A stretch of 64,000 nucleotides of DNA. Origin: Pontederia crassipes (Eukaryota > Streptophyta > Magnoliopsida > Commelinales > Pontederiaceae). Under the pieces are notes generated by a model. The model saw nothing but the letters and a program-made list of their open reading frames with translations. It ran no database searches and was not told the DNA's origin. Of this stretch, positions 45,211-56,739 are shown piece by piece. Position numbers and translations under genes: made by a program. The stretch's first letter is position 1. Each line of letters opens with the position of its first letter. The stretch spans positions 48,937,891 to 49,001,890 of the forward strand of contig CM060193.1 in NCBI GenBank assembly GCA_030549335.1, written 5' to 3'.

Positions 45211-46021
45211 TACCAAGTGGCTAACTTGGCCATTAGTCTTCTTGCTTTAATTGACTCAATCATTCAGATGCATTTGGATTAAATTCAGCTAAAAAATTTC
45301 TTTTGTGGGTAACACTAGCCGACATCTATAGATTTAATTGATAATATATTATGTCTAGAGGGGAGTCAAGGTTCTTGCTGCCATGTTAAATAGGAAAACT
45401 TGACTTTTTGGACTAAGGGATCTAGACCTTACATTAGTTTGAACTATTGCTCACTTCAGGAATAGGATAGAAAAATGAGAAAAAGGAAAATTAAAAAGTT
45501 GCATTTTGCATTGCATGCATGCATAGAAAAAAAATTAAGAGCGCAAAACTTCCATTGGAATCTCTCTTAAAGAAAGCAAAGAAAAAAAAAGAGAAAAGAA
45601 AAAAATTTAGGAGAGCAAAACTTACAAAGGAATCTCTCCTAAAGAAAGCATGAATAAAAATCAGGCCTTGACCTATTTACTTGCATTTCATGAATAAAAG
45701 TCAGGTGTTAAACCTGTTTAATCAATGGAAAACCTGTTCATGAAGAGATTTGTAGTTTAACCTCTTGTAAAGTTGACAACCCCTGAAATTCAACTTATTA
45801 TTGCTAGTACTTCTTTCATGGCTTAAATTTTCTTTAGCCTCTGTGATTCCCTAGCTAGAAATTCAAGTTTTTGAAAAGATTGAAGTGTTGGCAAAGTGGG
45901 AAACTCATTGGACCTAAATTAGCCGATTTCTAATCCATTTGTGGGCTGATAATTCAAGTTTTGTCCTTAATTTCTGAATGTTTTGCTTGAGGACAAGCAA
46001 AAGGCTAAACTTGTGAGAGTT
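45211..46021 (+). repeat. 3' internal region shared with the Athila-like element
   Basis: Matches the reverse complement of about 28279-28980 at very high identity over long runs (for example the block around ccgacatctatagatttaat, from 45320). The main difference is an extra purine-rich duplication at 45531-45660. The polypurine tract position reads ttgtgagagtt rather than the ttgggggaatt of the full element. It presumably carries the plus-strand primer and perhaps packaging signals. Confidence 0.85.
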
Positions 46022-47000
46022 TGATCACTAGCTGATCACTATAGTTTTTTTATCCCATTTTAGATGCATTTCACCCATATCGAGCCCCTAAATTGCTCAA
46101 CTTTTGGCCAATTATGTTTGGAATGCAAGGATTGTGATAACTAGTTGATCTTCCTCATTTTATACTTAATTCCATGTGCATAGAGGTTCTGAAATGCTAA
46201 AATCCATAAATATTTCAATTCTATACCAAGTTATCATTTTTAGGACAAGTTATCACTCCTATATGCCAAGTTATCATTATTTTGAGTGAACTGATTTTCA
46301 ATGATTTTCTTGCCCTAAATCCATTACTATCATGAATGAATCATATTTGGATGATCATAACTCAACTTGTGCAAAATTATAAATCCATTTGAACAAGTTA
46401 TCATTTTCCAATGCCAAGTTATCGTTAAAGGGTAAAACTATCATTTCGATATGCAAAACTATTAAATCTGCACAAAGGCATTAAGAAATCATTATATTAT
46501 TGTCCTAACTCATTGCTGTTCAAATTTGATCACATTTGACTAACCACAACAAAAGTTATGACAAGTTATCATTTTGAAGGCATTAAGTTATCATTCCTAT
46601 GAAATCTTATACACATTTGATTTCTGACCTTATTCACTTGTCATATTAATCCCTTGGATGCCTCTAATGCCTTGAACCACTTGTATTTGGATAATTTTCA
46701 TAATTAGTGCAAAGTTATCATTTCCGAGTCCCTAAAACTATTATTTTTTATATGGGTTTTCATTTCTGCACAATACCAAATCCCATTTGATGTTTGAGCT
46801 GACAACTATCATTATCCTAATCCTTATTTCTTAAAATCTCATTTAAGGATTTTGATGCTTGTTGTTTTGGGTTTTGTACCAGGGAAGAACAAGTGCAAAA
46901 AAGCTGGAAAAAGGTGTGGGACCACCTACTTTTGCTGTCCAGAAAAGCTATCTTCTGCCGGAATTCTAGGACCAGGACATATGGCACAATCACCTCATCA
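46022..47000 (+). repeat. Truncated 3' LTR of the non-autonomous element
   Basis: Matches 39859-40840 of the 5' LTR (start TGATCACTAG), then stops after cctcatca at 47000. The R and U5 parts, about 1.6 kb, are missing. The CACTA A right end follows directly. The break therefore deleted both LTR and CACTA sequence. Confidence 0.85.
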
Positions 47001-47045
47001 AGAGTCAAGTTCATTGGGTCGTTATTCTTTGATTTTCTTGTAGTG
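47001..47045 (-). repeat. CACTA A right terminal repeat (45 bp left)
   Basis: Reverse complement begins cactacaagaaaatcaaag and continues with gacccaatg.actt, matching the left end at 18351-18395 with few changes. Ends with tagtg at 47045. Confidence 0.9.
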
Positions 47046-48128
47046 TTCAAATTTTAATTATAGCCTTTATGTTATTTTTATTTGATTGACTTTTGTCCTT
47101 AATATAATTTTTGGGTACACATGTATTGTTGATTGTTTTGGGAGATTAAGAGATCCTCTTTTCTTATTTTTTATATATTTTATCAACGAATAGTGACATT
47201 GAATATTATAAAGTCTAGTTGGTGGATAAAGGACTCAGTAGGAATTGATAGACTATACAACAAATTTTCCACCGGTTGCCAAGATGCATACAATTCGATT
47301 AGTGTTAACTATTGCTAATCAAATCTGAACCATTATTTCATGTTAATGTAAATAATGCTTTCCTCAAAGGTGTCTAATTTGAAAATGTTTAGATGACCCT
47401 TCATTCAGGATTTTGCAACGCAGGAACTAAAGTCTCTCAATTGTGAAAGTTTCTATATGACCTTAAATAATCATCGTTCAAAAGGAATTTTAAGTTGGCC
47501 CAAATCCTATTTACAATGGGTGACACACAAAGCAAATTTTATTACTGCTTATTTACAAAGAAACTATGGTGCTCTTATTATGGAAGCGAAGGAAGTGTTG
47601 AAGAGTAGCTTTAAGATCAAAGATTTAAGTGATCTTTGTGTCTTCCTTGGATTGGAACTGATGAGATCGGATAAGGGTATATTTCTAAATTAAAGAAAGT
47701 GTGAACTAGATTTCATTGCGGATACAAGATTAGCTGGTGCTAGAGTTTCAGATATTGCTCACTTCAGTAGAATTTGACAAGTCATTTCCTTGATATCACA
47801 AGGACGAGCCTTCATATACAAGTTCGACACTTTTCTTCTAGCGAGCGGCAATCTGACCTTTTTTACAACAAGTGTTGGAACTAAGCAGCATTACTATCTT
47901 CTTTCCAAGTTTCGCTAGTTGAATGCTGTTACAAACAAACTTGATAAAGATTGTAATTAATCATAATAACTTAGGTTATAACATTTTTACTAATTAAAGC
48001 TAGTTAGCATTCATAATAGAACGCTCAAGAAACATGAATGTAATATGTAGTTTGAAATAACTTTGTAAAACTTGATACATATTTCCCTCCATAACTCTCT
48101 ATTATAAACACATGAAGTCAAAGTTCTC
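47046..48128 (+). pseudogene. Ty1/Copia RT-RNase H remnant
   Basis: In shifting plus-strand frames: DVNNAFLKG-like (VNVNNAFLKG, about 47340-47370), a PGF-like spot, then a 78-codon open frame (47457-47693) ending in FKIKDLSDLCVFLGLEL and GIFLN, the Copia RT C-terminal signature. After a stop come ELDFIADT-like text and a broken RNase H end with LLSKF (about 47900-47915). The YVDD catalytic motif is not preserved. 47046-47290 is AT-rich and may be the remainder of the LTR interrupted by CACTA A. Confidence 0.75.
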
Positions 48129-48792
48129 TTATATGAACCAGGAAATGTCTATAATTGCAACCAGTGATAGAAGAATGTTCTAACAAAGTTGGATGATCAA
48201 GATAATGGTGTGGATCTCAGATGTAAGGAAATTTAAGATAATCAAGAATGTTTACGATTTACAATTGATCCAATTACAAGATCGAGTAAGATTAAATCCA
48301 ACTTCTCAACGAGTTACAAATTGAGCTGCATGAAGATTCAACATAACTTGTGCCAAATAAACAATGGTTTAACCATATTATTTTTCAAATTTTCATAATA
48401 ATTTTATATGAGAAGTTCTAGTGAGATTTGTAAGAGGAATTGACTTGGTTATTTAAGAAACTAGTTACCTTACTTCTAGGCTAAGTTAGGGTATTTCCTT
48501 TCACTCCAAATTTTAGTATGTATGGCCTATAAGTACTAGTATTTGTAATTTTTCTAGACAACTTTGAATCTATTAAAATTTGACTTAATTACTTTTACTA
48601 TAAGGGAGCTCCTGCAACTCGTTCTTCGGGTACTTCCATCGTTAATTACAAGATTGTAATCTTGTAATTAAATCTATCTACTTATATTATTGATTGCTTG
48701 ATTCATTGATAATCTTGAGATTGATATTTCGCTGCCTAAAAATTTGTTTGATCTTGTTTCATTATCATATATTGTTCTGATCACTCAAAGCA
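48129..48792 (+). repeat. Gypsy B 5' LTR
   Basis: 664 bp. It aligns with the 3' LTR with several indels. Its first two bases are TT where the 3' LTR has TG. It ends in gca just before the primer site. The stretch near 48540-48660 has the R/U5-like phrase ctcgttcttcgggtac, shared with 52165-52185. Confidence 0.82.
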
Positions 48793-48798
48793 TTGTGT

Positions 48799-48810
48799 TG
48801 GTATTAGAGC
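48799..48810 (+). promoter_or_regulatory. Primer-binding site, initiator-Met tRNA type (Gypsy B)
   Basis: tggtattagagc, one change from tggtatcagagc, the plant site complementary to initiator methionine tRNA, placed six bases after the LTR. Confidence 0.85.
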
Positions 48811-49527
48811 TATGTTTTCGATTTGTTTTACTAGTTATCTTCCATTATTTTGTTTCCCCCCTATTTTATTTTCTGAAAAAAAAGAACACCAAAATTCTAA
48901 AAAAAATCAGGTTTGTTTGTTCTTCAAACTCTAGTCATCAATCTTATAGCCTTCAACCTCTACTACAATTTGAAAAAAACCAACAAAAAATTTGTTTATT
49001 TGTTCTTGAAACCATAGTCATCTTCCTTATTTGTTCTCTAAATATCTTCTACAATTTCAGAAAACAAATCTGAGAAGAAAAAAATAGCAAAAAAAAATTG
49101 TGAAAAGAAGGAAAGTCAAGAAAATGAATTTGAAAAATAAATCTGAAAAAAGTTTGAAAAAAGTGAAAGAAAAGATTCAAAAGGAAGAGAAAAAAAGTGA
49201 TTATTGCCAAGTCCAAAAGAAAATTTTGAGAATAGAATAATTTGACTATATTTGATTTCATTCAAATTCTGAACCTTTGATATCTTTCATTATTTTGAAA
49301 CATTTTCCTGATTTCTATTCCAAATTCAACTTCAAGTATTCTTTTGATCATGCAATCATATTTATAAATTAGATTGATTTAATTGGTCATTGCGTTGTGT
49401 TAACATGCATTAGTTGCCTTAGGACTTGTTGGAGAGTTTAGAGAGGAAAAAAGCTAAGTGGTGAGTACATTTGAGAGCCACGTGAGGTTATTTTTATCAT
49501 TAATTCCTTCTGCAGAAATTTCTTACA

Positions 49528-49932
49528 ATGTCAACAAGAAAGGACAAAGAGCAAAATCCTATAAAAGAAGTAGTTGATCAGACAAGAATGATGAAGGTCA
49601 TGATACAACATTTTCAACATCTTGGAGAGATGATTACTGAACTTCATGATCAGGTAGATGTGCAAATTGCACAACTACAACAAGTTATACAACCAAACCA
49701 AAGAAGATATCGCCAAAGACACAATGCTCCTTATGATGGTAGGCATGATGAAAAGATGAAAGAGGAAGATGATGAAGCCTCTATTATAAATTGGAGAAGT
49801 CATAGACATATTCAGATTGGAGGAAGAAGAAATAAAGGAGAAAATCTTTTCTATGCACGTTGTTGTGTTATGGACAAAACTTGTGGATTAATTATTGATA
49901 GTGGAAGCTGTGATAATCTTGCTAGCCAATAA
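49528..49932 (+). pseudogene. Gypsy B gag N-terminus joined to protease
   Basis: 134-residue open frame. Residues 1-55 (MSTRKDKEQN..., then a helical Gln-rich stretch) are the gag start. Residues 78-102 (SIINWR, IQIGGRRN) match the gag of element A. At about residue 104 it passes directly into the protease segment with LIIDSGS (active-site Asp 124). The gag core and zinc knuckle are missing. A TAA at 49930-49932 ends the frame; protease sequence (MVEKLGLPTLKH) continues after it. Translation probably began at this ATG in the ancestor. Confidence 0.75.
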
Positions 49933-51693
49933 ATGGTGGAGAAGTTGGGCCTACCAACCTTAAAGCACAAAAAAACCATAAAAACTTCAGTGGACAAATG
50001 ATGGAGGAGAAGTCAAAGTGATCAAACAGGTGCTTATGTCATTTAAAATTTGAAGATTTACTGATGAAGTATTATATGATGTAGTTTCAATGCATATATT
50101 CTCATATGTTTCTGGGACAACCATGTCAATATGGACAATGTGTGACATATGATGGTGCTACCAACCATTATAAATGTTGTAAAGATGGAAGAAAATATAC
50201 TTTAGCTCCATTGTCACCTCAAGAAACATTTGAAGAGCAATTGCAACATTGAGAGGAAAAACATCACTTGAAGAAAGAGGAAGCTGATTGTACAACAACT
50301 CCAAAAAAATTCTAAGAGTTGTGAGAAAGACAAAGATGAAAAATAGCTGTATCACAACTTGAGTGATGAAAAATAGTCACACAACTTTTGAGTGTTTAGA
50401 AAAGCCATCTTTTGAAAGCATTGAGATATAACATTTAGATGTTGAGTATTATGAGAGTTGTGAGAATGAGAGAAGATTAGAAAGATCACCACTAGAGAGA
50501 TATGAGCAAAAAGATTTGAGTGTTAAGGCAAAAGAGAGAATTCAGTAATTTTTCTCCTAACACTAATCATCTTTAGTCTTTTAATTCTGATTTGTCCATG
50601 CAGATATGTATGAGTGGAGTGTATGAAGATACAAATTCTATAATGCAAGAATTTGAAAGAAGTTGTATTGATTTTATGATTACTAGTTTGAAAAGTCCAT
50701 CTCTTACCTTTGAAACTTTATATTTGTTTGATATGACTAAATTGCAGGTTTTAATTGAAATAAGTATTGAATGACATTCAAACATTAGATCATAATATTG
50801 TATTTCACTTTCTTATTCATTGAGTGCTGAAACACTTTATATGAGCAAAATTTTGGAGTGAATATTTTCTAGTTCTGAACACTTTTGATTGGTTGATTTT
50901 GATTTCAAGATTTTCTTATGAGCCCTAGAATCTTATTCATTTCCTTCACTCAACCTTTGTGCTTTCCTAAAATCATTTCTAGGGATGAAGGTTGCAATCT
51001 TTCATATAATTTTCATATAATGATTGGAAAAATCGTTGCATTTGCATTAGTTGTACTTCTGTATATTTTTCATCGAAGATTTGAGAGTAATTTCTTTGGA
51101 GATATTTTGATGTATAATAATCATTTGCGTGATCATTTTAGTGATATTTTGAGTAGTTGTAGGGACTTCCATAATTCCTTGAATGAGCTATGTTATTTGT
51201 TTGGTTATTGATCTTACAATATTTCACTTTCAGACATTAATGATTCATTTTATTTCATTGAAATTGATATTTTTTATATTGGAATTACTTAACAATATCC
51301 ATATTGAATTTCTAGTTCTTTGGAATATATTGCCCACCTTATTTGACAGGATCCTTATGCCCAAAGGAAGGTCCCTCAAGTTTCACGATTTGTTTCTTAA
51401 AATACCACTGTCTCATGTACATAAGATATTTTATCCAGGTGAGTATAATAGTTACATTACTTTATTATTACTTATGTTGTTCTTTCTCGACACTTGCAGG
51501 ATCTTAACAAGATGGTAAAAATAACAAATTATTGCAGTGATGATAGAGATAGTCCCATCTGACACTTGAAAGAGAAGTATCAATATCTCCATATGTGTGT
51601 CTTAAATTATCTAATAAATTCATATATGTGATATGTTATATTCCTTATTGTGAATGCAGATTCGAGGACGAATCTTTTTTAGGATGAGGGGAA
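49933..51693 (+). pseudogene. Gypsy B protease end and noncoding remainder up to polypurine tract
   Basis: The protease end reads on in broken frames with GQPCQYGQC.TYDG (about 50110-50155) and LAPLSP (about 50205-50220). From 50250 to 51500 there is no RT or integrase; the open frames 50918-51211 and 51183-51518 are Phe/Ile/Leu-rich and unrecognised. The string ttcgaggacgaat (51661-51673), followed by ggatgagggga (51682-51692), is the usual plant Gypsy end and polypurine tract. Confidence 0.7.
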
Positions 51694-52319
51694 TGATATA
51701 AACCAAGAAATGCCTATAATTGCAACCAGTGATAGAAGAAAGTTCTGACAAAGTTGGATGATCAAGATAATGGTGTGGATCGACATAAGAAAATTGAAGA
51801 TAATCAAGAACGCTTACGGTTTACAATTGATCCAATTACAAGATCAAGTAAGATCAAATCCAACTTCTCAATGAGTTATATATTAAGCCGCATGAAGATT
51901 AAACAGAACTTGGGCCAAAAAAAAATGATTTAACCATATTTTTTTGAATTTTTAAAATAATTTTATATGACAAATTCTGGTGAGATTTGTAAGAGGAATT
52001 GATTTGATAATTTTAGGAAACTAATTATCTTACTTGTATGCTAAGTTAGGGCCTTTCCTTGCACTTCAAATTATTTTAGTACTGTTATTTATAATTATTT
52101 TAGACATCTTTGAATCTATTAAAATTTGGCTTAATTACTTTTGCTATGAGAAAACTCCTACAATTCGTTCTTCGAGAACTTCCACCGTTAATTACAAGAT
52201 TTATTAAATCCATGTATTTATAATATTAATTCATTGATAATATTAAGATTGATATTTCGCTGCCTGAAAATACGTTTGATCTTATTTTTTTATTATCATA
52301 TATTGTTCTGCTCAATGCA
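51694..52319 (+). repeat. Gypsy B 3' LTR
   Basis: 626 bp, begins TGATATAAACC and ends aatgca. It differs from the 5' LTR by many substitutions and indels, so this insertion is clearly older than the Athila-like one. Confidence 0.82.
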
Positions 52320-53689
52320 TTATTCTTGAGCATCGCATAATTCTCCATCCACTTGTGTGTTCTTGTACGTTTTTTCGATTTCAAATAATAACTAATTTGG
52401 AATCAATTTTTTTTCCATGTACGTTTTTTAAGTTGGTTATGTTTTTTTTTCTCACATCTTGGTTAGTTATACATGCATCATTCAAATCATAATTAAATAA
52501 ATATGTATGTATGTATACACACGCATGTATATATGTATGCATTAAAAGAATGTGAATGCTCAGGACAAAATCACAGAACCTAATCTTTTCTATAAATAAT
52601 TATTGGTATGACTTACAACTAGCAATTATGAAAGGGATCATAAAGTGTCCCTTTAAATAATCACCAACTTAATTGATAGGTATGAAATTGCACTTGCTAT
52701 TATTTTTGGAAAATATAAAAAATTGCAATAAGTGCTAGGACGAATTCATTGTATAGGTCGACTTGTGGGACAACAATTTTCGACATCATAGAAATTTGTT
52801 TTTGTTTCTACCAGGAAACTTAAAAATGAAATGGATTTCCCTAGCATCGTTCCGAACGTTAATTACTTAAGTACTTAAAACATAGACTTGTTCTTGGAGA
52901 AGAGTGTAATTTTTATGACCAAGAAGGTCTCCCGAATGAAGATCCTCAAGCTATGTAATCAGCATAATAATTTGATAATTATTGCATTTCGAAAGAAGTA
53001 ACCTATAATCTACTCAGCTAGTAGTTGGACTTATTTTTTTATTTTCCTTTACAAATTATATGATATAGTATTTTCTAGTTTACCTCCAACACTTTTACTC
53101 GCCTACCTTCCCTCAAATTTTCTAACCCTTTCAATGCCTTAACCCTATAAGTTTTCTACTAAATTAATTTCTATTGGATATTTGACCTTTTACTCCTATT
53201 AATTTTTACAAAATTGATATAAATAAGTCGTGAAGAGAAGATGAGGTTTGGATGGATGTTTTTTTTTCATTTTTTTAAACGCATATTCAATTAAAGAGGT
53301 GCAAAAATATATATCAGTATAGAATTTCAAGGAAAAATATCAGAAAAATTAATGTTGTCAGGAATTTGAACTTACTTAGCAGTGTTTGGAAAATTGAGGA
53401 CTAAGTGGATGATTATGAGTTAAATAGAAATAGGATATGTTTAATTTAATTAGGAACGAAAATGGAATTAACTAGTACATGTATATCATATCGGTGAAAT
53501 TAAGATGGATGGTATGGTAGATATATACCTTGTATACAACAGTATGCACTTACTTTTGTCAATCATGTGTAACGTAATCATGTTTAAATTTACCATCCCT
53601 GTTATGCATTACAACACATCTATATATACACAAGTATAAGTATTATATAATTTTTCGTTAATCTTTTACTAGTTTCGGTTTATAGAATG
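52320..53689. other. AT-rich intergenic sequence, no gene seen
   Basis: No coding region or repeat ends recognised. A short tatgtatgtatg microsatellite is at about 52502-52545. Confidence 0.45.
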
Positions 53690-54430
53690 TAAAGAGAGTA
53701 AATATCTTCCAGGCTGAGCGAATGCATTCACAAACTACGTACGTACAGTGATAAGATTAATGAATATGATGCAGTATGTGATCTGATGAAATACGTACAA
53801 AAGAATTGCAGGGATGACAATGACTAAAGTGGTGGACGTGATCAACAATCACAGTGAGTCCCACAAGCTTCAGCTACTTGACAATTAATTAATAACTGTA
53901 AGCAGGCCTACAACTACATATGGCCAATTCACCTCCCCCACACCCTCATTGTGGCATATTAATTTTATTGTAGCCTCTGATGTCCCACTCCTTGTGTCTG
54001 GACTCGGGGAGGTGGTTATGATCAATAGCTAAGATTCTTCATTAATTGGCTTCTGCCATTCTGTCCACACAAGAGCCTGTTGGCCAACTTGCATAATGGA
54101 CAACTAAAAGAAAATTCCAAAAACTTTTGATACATGCATGCATATATGTAAATACTAACACATTATGATCATCATAATATTCCAAGTTGTGGTAATTTGG
54201 ATAGAGATAAAAGATTCATCACGCACGAATCAGCATCTCATAATGTGCACTTTAATTATGATGGACGGGGGCCGGGGACATTGAAGAGAAACCAGACAAA
54301 AGAAGCTTCAACCCTCCTTTTAATTACTCGCATCTTGCGAGCAGAACACGCCATGTACTATATAAAAAGAAAAGACCCTACGTACTTCTGCCATCGTGTC
54401 TACAACTCTACATACGACGCAGCAAAAAAG
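53690..54430 (+). promoter_or_regulatory. Promoter-like low-repeat segment with TATA box
   Basis: This segment has balanced composition and none of the transposon motifs of its surroundings. A TATA box (ctatataaaaag, 54358-54369) is preceded by low-complexity-free sequence and a cgtacgtac palindrome (53738-53746). A short transcribed-leader-like stretch follows it, which then runs into an (AT)n microsatellite. No gene is recognised downstream; the 81-codon frame 54197-54442 crosses the TATA box and so is unlikely to be real. It could be the promoter of a lost or noncoding transcript. Confidence 0.3.
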
Positions 54431-54444
54431 AACTCCACATAAGT

Positions 54445-54449
<5 letters not shown>

Positions 54450-54487
<38 letters not shown>
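54450..54487. repeat. (AT)n microsatellite
   Basis: An uninterrupted run of 19 AT units. Probably length-variable between individuals. Confidence 0.97.
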
Positions 54488-54489
<2 letters not shown>

Positions 54490-56180
54490 CCTCATAGCAT
54501 GAGATGTTTCCACCAAGATCTGAATAAATAGAAATGTATTGAATCTTTCCTATGAGGGGATTGGTCGACCTTATTTTTTTCACCGAAAATAGAAAGAAGA
54601 AGAGGTTCAAAGTTATTAATTGATAGAACTAGTTCGTGCAGGCGTAAGCATATCTTCGAAGTTATTAATTCAGATATCTGACTTGGCCAAGAATTTGTTA
54701 GTCCTAACTCAATCTATAACTAGTTACTTATTAGGTTTGGGAGATCAATTATAACCCAACTTGGCGATTCAAACGATTAGAAAACTTGATTATATATATA
54801 TTAGTCTAAAGATTTTTAATATTTTTGTTGTTATTTGGTATTCATAATCCTACTAAATCCATTACAAAAAAATGATATTTTCTTATGACTCAATCCCATA
54901 TGTTTCATATATTCTTTTTCTAAAACATTCATAAACCAAATTTGAACATAACGGAAATTAAAAATTAAGAAGAAAACAACAAAGTATGATGCATGCGTGC
55001 ATCTTATAGCGTGCATGCGACTTTTGTTTTACAATTTGACGGCACTCAAATCTCATGTCGAGGAGTCGGGTGACAGGGAGTCCAAGCTTTCATGCATTGT
55101 CCAACCCTAAAGCTGGATAAGAAGCTGTACAAGTTAACCTACTAGTCGTTAAATATATATTTTCACATCATGGCACCCACACTCCTAAAAAACGTATATT
55201 TTCTCAGGTCAGGCTCCTAGGTACCTATGCATAGACCACACATGAAAGAAAGCCTATATATAGCACTAATCTAATCAAGCCTATATGTGTAGGCGAGATA
55301 GTAACATGTCTATAGGCTATGTGCGACCACTTAAATTGGAACTCAAATGCATATTTTATGACTTTGATTTTTAAGAATGGCGAATAAGGCTTGGAGTCCA
55401 ACGAAGAACGACGAGACGTCTCAAAAGCGTAAACAAAAAGAATTGTATATTTATGTTTTAAGCCAACTTTGAATGGTGCAATGTGCAAAACGAGATAATT
55501 GCACAGATCATAGAGACATCCGTATGTGCATATTGTGTGATGTATTTACACTGCATTAAAATCAATTTGTCCGCTCTCCAACAGGAGAAATTAGAAGTTT
55601 TTAATATCAGAAAATTAATAGTTTTTTTTATTCATGGAACGAAAATTCTCTTTGTGGATTATTCACTATTGGATATGATTTTGCTTTGGGCCATTGGTGG
55701 TAAGATGTTCTCTCTGGTTGGATAGGGCCTTCGCGCTTTCTCGGCCCAAGCCATCATTTGTTCGATCAATAACAAAAGAAAATATAACTTATATATGATG
55801 TTTTCCCTTTTAGATTATAAGTTTTGGCCACGGTTATTATAAGTATGCATGTTGTATGTTTAAAAGTAACTAATTGATTATGTAGTAATTTATGTCTGCA
55901 TGGTATCACATTTGTAATCGGAAAGTATATACTTTACAAACTGCATGCATACATTTATGCATGCCGACCATAAGAATTGTACTTCATAATTATGTTAAAT
56001 TTACGCAACAACAATATATGTGGCGATAATAATCATGTCATAATGTTTTTGTAAGAATTTCTGAACGTTTAGCAACTACCAATTTGGTGAAACTTGATAA
56101 GTCATAAGTAGGAACGTTTAGTCATAAGTCATAACTTCTGAACTTTTAGACTATTGTCAACTATCAATGTTTAGGAAGTT
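54488..56180. other. Intergenic sequence, no gene seen
   Basis: No family-like ORF. Open frames near 55225-55488 (-) and 55483-55725 (+, 80 codons) are unrecognised and lack supporting context. Repeated gcatgc words occur at 54980-55020 and 55940-55965. Confidence 0.4.
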
Positions 56181-56189
56181 CAAACAATG

Positions 56190-56720
56190 TTAAAATTTAT
56201 TAGTAGAAATCGATTTCATAAACATGTCAGCTATATTATCGGTTGTCTCGACCTTATTCACCTTGATCCTCTTCTCGATACGGATGAAGTAATATATGAC
56301 ATTGATATATTTGATTTTTATTCATGATGCATTTCATCCTTTCTTATACATATTGCACTTAAACTACCACAATACGCTATAACATAATTTTGTTGTAATC
56401 CAAAATTTCCAACAAGGTCTTTCAAATGGATGTCTTTCGTAATAGTTTTTGTCAATGTCATATACTCTGTCTTTTTGTGGTGATAGTTGAAGTGTGACTT
56501 TTCAATTGATAGCAGAACTACCAGAAGTAAAAACATAACCAATCGCTGATACGCTTAATATGAGTCTGAATAACTTACAACAAATACTCTTTATCATTTT
56601 TTAGATGAGGTCAGAAGTTCCTCTCAGATACCGAAAGATACGCTTTACTACCTATCAATGCTCCTTTCCAAGGTTGCTTATGAATCTTTTGACTGACTAA
56701 CGACATGCAAAACCCTCACA
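56190..56720 (-). pseudogene. Ty1/Copia RNase H remnant
   Basis: On the minus strand, in broken frames: GYVFT.GSSAI.W (about 56490-56545), then a passage corresponding to the AEAEY region, then K.V.KVETTDN.ADM (about 56215-56265) and the KSISTNKF end (to about 56190). This is the C-terminal RNase H of a Copia element. The frame changes several times and the catalytic acidic residues are mostly lost. Upstream LTR or RT parts were not found. Confidence 0.75.
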
Positions 56721-56739
56721 GGCTCACTAACTGGACAAC

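Larger units (their letters stand above)
39099..47000 (+). mobile_element. Rearranged non-autonomous LTR retrotransposon (pol-less)
   Basis: Layout: inverted fragment of the LTR 3' part (39099-39832), full 5' LTR (39859-42465), primer-binding site, gag-like and unknown ORFs (42615-44283), noncoding internal region, then a 3' LTR (46022-47000) cut after 979 bp. There is no protease, RT or integrase. The internal 3' part (45211-46021) matches the Athila-like element, but the LTRs do not beyond the first six bases. It sits in the CACTA A right arm; most of that arm between 39098 and the last 45 bp has been lost. Confidence 0.8.
18351..47045 (-). mobile_element. CACTA (En/Spm) element A, inverted-duplicated and multiply interrupted
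   Basis: Left end cactacaagaaaatcaaag at 18351 and right end ctttgattttcttgtagtg finishing at 47045 are inverted copies that agree for about 40 bp. The flanks ctc (18348-18350) and ttc (47046-47048) fit a 3-bp target duplication with one change. Inside are a TNP2 transposase pseudogene on the minus strand and two inverted copies of the second CACTA gene, left (about 19080-21230) and right (about 25518-27198, plus a residue at 39003-39098). Removing the Athila-like element and the second LTR block leaves roughly 9 kb, a normal size for an autonomous CACTA. All genes carry lesions. Confidence 0.85.
48129..52319 (+). mobile_element. Ty3/Gypsy element B, internally deleted (4.2 kb)
   Basis: 5' LTR 48129-48792 and 3' LTR 51694-52319 are homologous (ataattgcaaccagtgatag shared near each start). 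A methionine-tRNA type primer site follows the 5' LTR, and a purine-rich tract precedes the 3' LTR. The interior (about 2.9 kb) keeps the gag N-terminus fused to a protease remnant, then largely noncoding DNA; RT, RNase H and integrase are absent. Same family as the minus-strand element at 1034-5997. A clean 5-bp target duplication was not found (ttctc left, ttatt right). Confidence 0.85.

Noticed and set aside
54197-54442. 81-codon frame in the 54-kb promoter-like segment
   Set aside because: It runs across a good TATA box and has no known domain; it is more likely promoter sequence.
55225-55725. Two open frames, 87 and 80 codons
   Set aside because: Hydrophobic, low-quality peptides with no relatives that I know and no promoter or splice context.
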